This document shows positions 5,854-7,610 of a stretch of DNA of 7,610 nucleotides, piece by piece. Below the pieces are notes generated by a model. The model ran no database searches, was not told the origin of the DNA, and saw only the letters and a list, made by a program, of their open reading frames with translations. Origin of the DNA: an uncultured Polyangiaceae bacterium (GTDB lineage: Bacteria > Myxococcota_A > Polyangia > Polyangiales > Polyangiaceae); contig CALKVR010001015.1 in the NCBI GenBank assembly GCA_938004815.1, positions 1 through 7,610 on the forward strand, written 5' to 3'. Both the position numbers and the translations under genes were made by a program. How positions within the stretch are numbered: position 1 is the first letter of the stretch; each line of letters starts with the position of its first letter.

Positions 5854-6949
5854 CCGGCTCTTCTCCAACCCCGAAGGCAGTCGCGAACTCTGCGCCGTTC
5901 GCGTAGGCGTGGGTCGCCGCGACCTTGCCGTCCTTGAAGGTGAGCACCTCGAGCGAGTGCACGGTGCCCGTCTTGTTGGTGGGGCTCATCCCCATCGCCT
6001 TGCCCGTCCAGGTCGCCGTCCAGGTGTACTCGCAAGCGATCACCTGCGCCGCCGGGACGCACATCACGATCGCCGACTTCTGATCGGTGAACGCCTTCAG
6101 CCCCTCTGTGAGCTCCTTGGTGAGCGCCTTTTTTCCCTTGGTGTCAGTGGGCATGTACTGGTTCGAGACGACGACGTCCTCGGATGCGAGCGCGGTGATC
6201 TCGCTCGCGCCTTTCATCGCGGCGGTGAGCCAAGCCCGCGCGGCGTCGTCCTTGTCGCCGTCTGCGCCGATCGCGATCTCGACCGGTGTCGACGGCTTCT
6301 TCTCGGCGGGGCGTACGGGCTGGCCCTTCGGGCCCAGCCCGAGCTGACCCATCATCGTGCCCATGTCGAAGTAGTTACTCTCGCGCCTGACCTTGCCGTC
6401 GGGGGCGAACGTGACGACGGTCGCGCCGCGGAAGCCGATCTTTTTGTTGGTCGCCTTGCGAACGACCCCGTCGGGCCCCGCCGTGTCGCCCTTGTTGGTG
6501 CCGGTGAGCACCCATTCGGCGACGGCGTAGGCCCCTCGCGCCACGACCCGCGTGTAGGTGAGCTCGAGATCCGGGAACGAGGCGAGGTAGGCCGCGCGCT
6601 GCTTGTCCATGTCGGCCACGGTAGCCTCGTCCCAACCCTTGGCGCCGATGGTGCCGACGACGGCGCCCGGCGCGTAGAGCGCCGAGAATCGCTTCGGATC
6701 CTTGGAGGCCCACGCGGATTGCGACTCGGTGACGTACGCTCTCACGGCCTCGGCGATCGGCACCGCGGGCGCCTGGCTGGTCGTGGGCGCGTCGGCGTCG
6801 GGGGCGGCGGCGGTGGGCGCGGCCGCGCCGGCGCCGGGCGTCGTGACGTCGGGCGGTGGGGCGGCGGGGCCGGGTACCGCGGGCCTCGCCTCGTAGCCTC
6901 CACAGCCGACGAGCGCGAGAACGAGCGCGAGCTTCACCTTCGTGGTCAT
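5843..6949 (-). CDS. Lipoprotein with two NTF2/SnoaL-like domains
   Basis: A 368-residue predicted lipoprotein. The signal peptide MTTKVKLALVLALVGC ends in a good lipobox (LVGC, Cys16). It is followed by a disordered Pro/Ala/Thr linker (about 20-62) of the kind that tethers a domain to a membrane. Residues about 64-205 resemble an NTF2-like/SnoaL-like (ester-cyclase type) fold: a helix with YVTESQSAWASKDP, then FSALYAPGAVV, and the strand pair ending GATVVTFAPDGKVRRESNYFD. Residues about 233-358 look like a second, diverged copy ending SLEVLTFKDGKVAATHAYANG; Cys297 and Cys306 there may pair. These folds serve as enzymes or as small-ligand binding pockets, so the activity cannot be stated. The start at 6949 is set by the signal peptide and by GGAG seven bases upstream; the frame stays open further upstream but that would overlap the next gene. 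It follows the MtfA-like gene by 16 bases and converges on the FadL-type gene with a 3-base gap. Confidence 0.85.
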   Translation of the reverse strand: MTTKVKLALVLALVGCGGYEARPAVPGPAAPPPDVTTPGAGAAAPTAAAPDADAPTTSQAPAVPIAEAVRAYVTESQSAWASKDPKRFSALYAPGAVVGTIGAKGWDEATVADMDKQRAAYLASFPDLELTYTRVVARGAYAVAEWVLTGTNKGDTAGPDGVVRKATNKKIGFRGATVVTFAPDGKVRRESNYFDMGTMMGQLGLGPKGQPVRPAEKKPSTPVEIAIGADGDKDDAARAWLTAAMKGASEITALASEDVVVSNQYMPTDTKGKKALTKELTEGLKAFTDQKSAIVMCVPAAQVIACEYTWTATWTGKAMGMSPTNKTGTVHSLEVLTFKDGKVAATHAYANGAEFATAFGVGEEPAKK

Positions 6950-6956
6950 GCCTTTT

Positions 6957-6960
6957 CTCC
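6957..6960 (-). promoter_or_regulatory. Ribosome-binding site that fixes the NTF2-like lipoprotein start
   Basis: On the minus strand GGAG is followed by AAAAGGC and then the ATG at 6949, a seven-base spacing. It occupies the 16-base gap after the MtfA-like stop. It selects this ATG over upstream in-frame starts, and the signal peptide begins exactly here. Confidence 0.7.
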
Positions 6961-6965
6961 TTGTG

Positions 6966-7610
6966 TCAGGGGCCTGCCGGGTCGGAGCGGTAGTAGTCGC
7001 GGAGCACCGCGTACAGGGCGGGGTGCTTGGCCCGCATCTGCTTCGGCTTCTCGAAGAACGCTTCGGTGGCGACCGCGAAGAACTCTGCCTCGTTCTTGCC
7101 GGCGTAGTCACGCAGGACCGCGCGGTGTTGGTGCGAGCGGATCCCCCGGTGACGCGTGAACGCGGCCGACATCACCCGGCTCCAGGGCCCGTAGGCTTCC
7201 ATGTCTCGTAGCTCGGGCGTGCCATCGAACGCGCCAGCGGCGCCGTCGAGCGCGTGCGCGAACTCGTGCGTCGCCGTGTCGAGGCCGTCGGCGTCGTTCG
7301 CGAGGCCCTGCACCACCGCGTCCCACGAGAGGATGACCGTGCCCACGCCGAAGGCCTCGCCCAGCACCACCGTGTCGCCGAGGTGGGGGTGCTTGAAATG
7401 CGATGGGTACACCACCACCTCGACGAGCCGCGCGTAGTGCTCGGCGGGGAGGTTCATCACGAGGCGCGCCGCGGCCGCGCCGATGGTCACCTTGACCTCG
7501 TCGTCGATCTCCATCCCGCGGGCGCCCGAGAAATGCTTCGTGAGCACGAAGACCTTGAGCTTGTGCTCGAAGCGAGCGCGCTCGGCGTCGTCGAACCGGG
7601 CGTAGAACGG
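6966..7610 (-). CDS. MtfA-family (M90) zinc-dependent peptidase, N-terminus beyond the window
   Basis: The frame is open to the right edge, giving 214 visible residues before the TGA at 6966-6968; an internal GTG at 7547 is not the likely start because the residues before it (ARFDDAERARFEHKLKVFV) already fit the family. Family members are cytosolic metallopeptidases; E. coli MtfA interacts with the glucose repressor Mlc. Visible landmarks are VEVVVYPSHF (63-72), GTVILSW (90-96), the zinc motif HEFAHALD (115-122; His115 and His119 ligands, Glu116 catalytic) and KNEAEFFAVATEAFFEKP (172-189), where Glu176 is the likely third ligand. The C-terminal HPALYAVLRDYYRSDP is also typical. E. coli MtfA is about 265 residues, so roughly 30-50 are missing here. 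All catalytic residues expected are present. No signal peptide can be judged. The gene precedes the NTF2-like lipoprotein gene by 16 bases on the same strand, suggesting one transcript whose promoter lies outside the window. Mlc-type regulation should not be assumed in this organism. Confidence 0.9.
   Translation of the reverse strand, partial: PFYARFDDAERARFEHKLKVFVLTKHFSGARGMEIDDEVKVTIGAAAARLVMNLPAEHYARLVEVVVYPSHFKHPHLGDTVVLGEAFGVGTVILSWDAVVQGLANDADGLDTATHEFAHALDGAAGAFDGTPELRDMEAYGPWSRVMSAAFTRHRGIRSHQHRAVLRDYAGKNEAEFFAVATEAFFEKPKQMRAKHPALYAVLRDYYRSDPAGP

Noticed and set aside
6798..6870. Runs of G on the plus strand that could suggest a G-quadruplex
   Set aside because: The runs are irregular, mostly two to three bases, and are explained by Pro/Ala codons of the lipoprotein linker in GC-rich DNA.
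6950..7111. Upstream extension of the NTF2-like lipoprotein frame by 54 codons
   Set aside because: It would overlap the MtfA-like gene, the added residues are Arg/Ser/Thr-rich shadow sequence, and it would bury a good signal peptide and ribosome-binding site.
5909..7159. A 416-codon plus-strand open frame opposite the NTF2-like lipoprotein and MtfA genes
   Set aside because: It is Gly/Arg/His-rich with no domain signal and spans two well-supported minus-strand genes and their ribosome-binding site.

Overview
The window looks like chromosomal DNA from a GC-rich Gram-negative bacterium, most plausibly a member of the Myxococcota (Polyangia-like). This is inferred from the very high G+C, the strong G/C bias at third codon positions, two secreted lipoproteins, an outer-membrane FadL-type barrel, and large cysteine-bearing exported proteins without an obvious family. 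No species can be named from sequence alone. No tRNA, rRNA, CRISPR array, insertion sequence or phage gene was seen.

Layout. (1) Positions 1-320, minus strand: the N-terminal 106 codons of glmU (UDP-GlcNAc pyrophosphorylase domain), cut by the left edge. (2) Positions 321-449: a divergent intergenic region with a strong hairpin, a short palindrome, four TGACG/CGTCA half-sites and a candidate promoter. (3) Positions 450-4298, plus strand: a 1282-residue predicted lipoprotein that I cannot place in a known family. It has 15 cysteines besides the lipidation cysteine, 14 of them in seven close pairs, and one EF-hand-like loop. (4) Positions 4295-5839, plus strand: a FadL/OmpP1/TodX-type outer-membrane barrel. 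It starts at a GTG inside a GTGA overlap with the lipoprotein stop and carries an unusual 37-residue Pro/Lys/Glu tail after the last predicted strand. (5) A convergent junction with only 3 bases between opposing stop codons; a hairpin covers both stops. (6) Positions 5843-6949, minus strand: a lipoprotein with two NTF2/SnoaL-like domains. (7) Positions 6966-7610, minus strand: an MtfA-family (M90) zinc peptidase whose start lies beyond the right edge. It lies 16 bases upstream of the NTF2-like lipoprotein gene and is probably in the same operon.

How the genes may work together. The lipoprotein and the FadL-type barrel are almost certainly translationally coupled. The simplest reading is a two-component envelope unit in which the large disulfide-rich lipoprotein assists, gates or docks on a hydrophobic-compound channel; that function is inferred, not shown. 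glmU is a housekeeping cell-envelope gene transcribed away from this unit, and its only visible link is the shared divergent control region. The MtfA-NTF2 lipoprotein pair is a second separate unit whose joint role is unknown.

The best candidate for something undescribed is the large lipoprotein and its coupling to the barrel with the extended tail.
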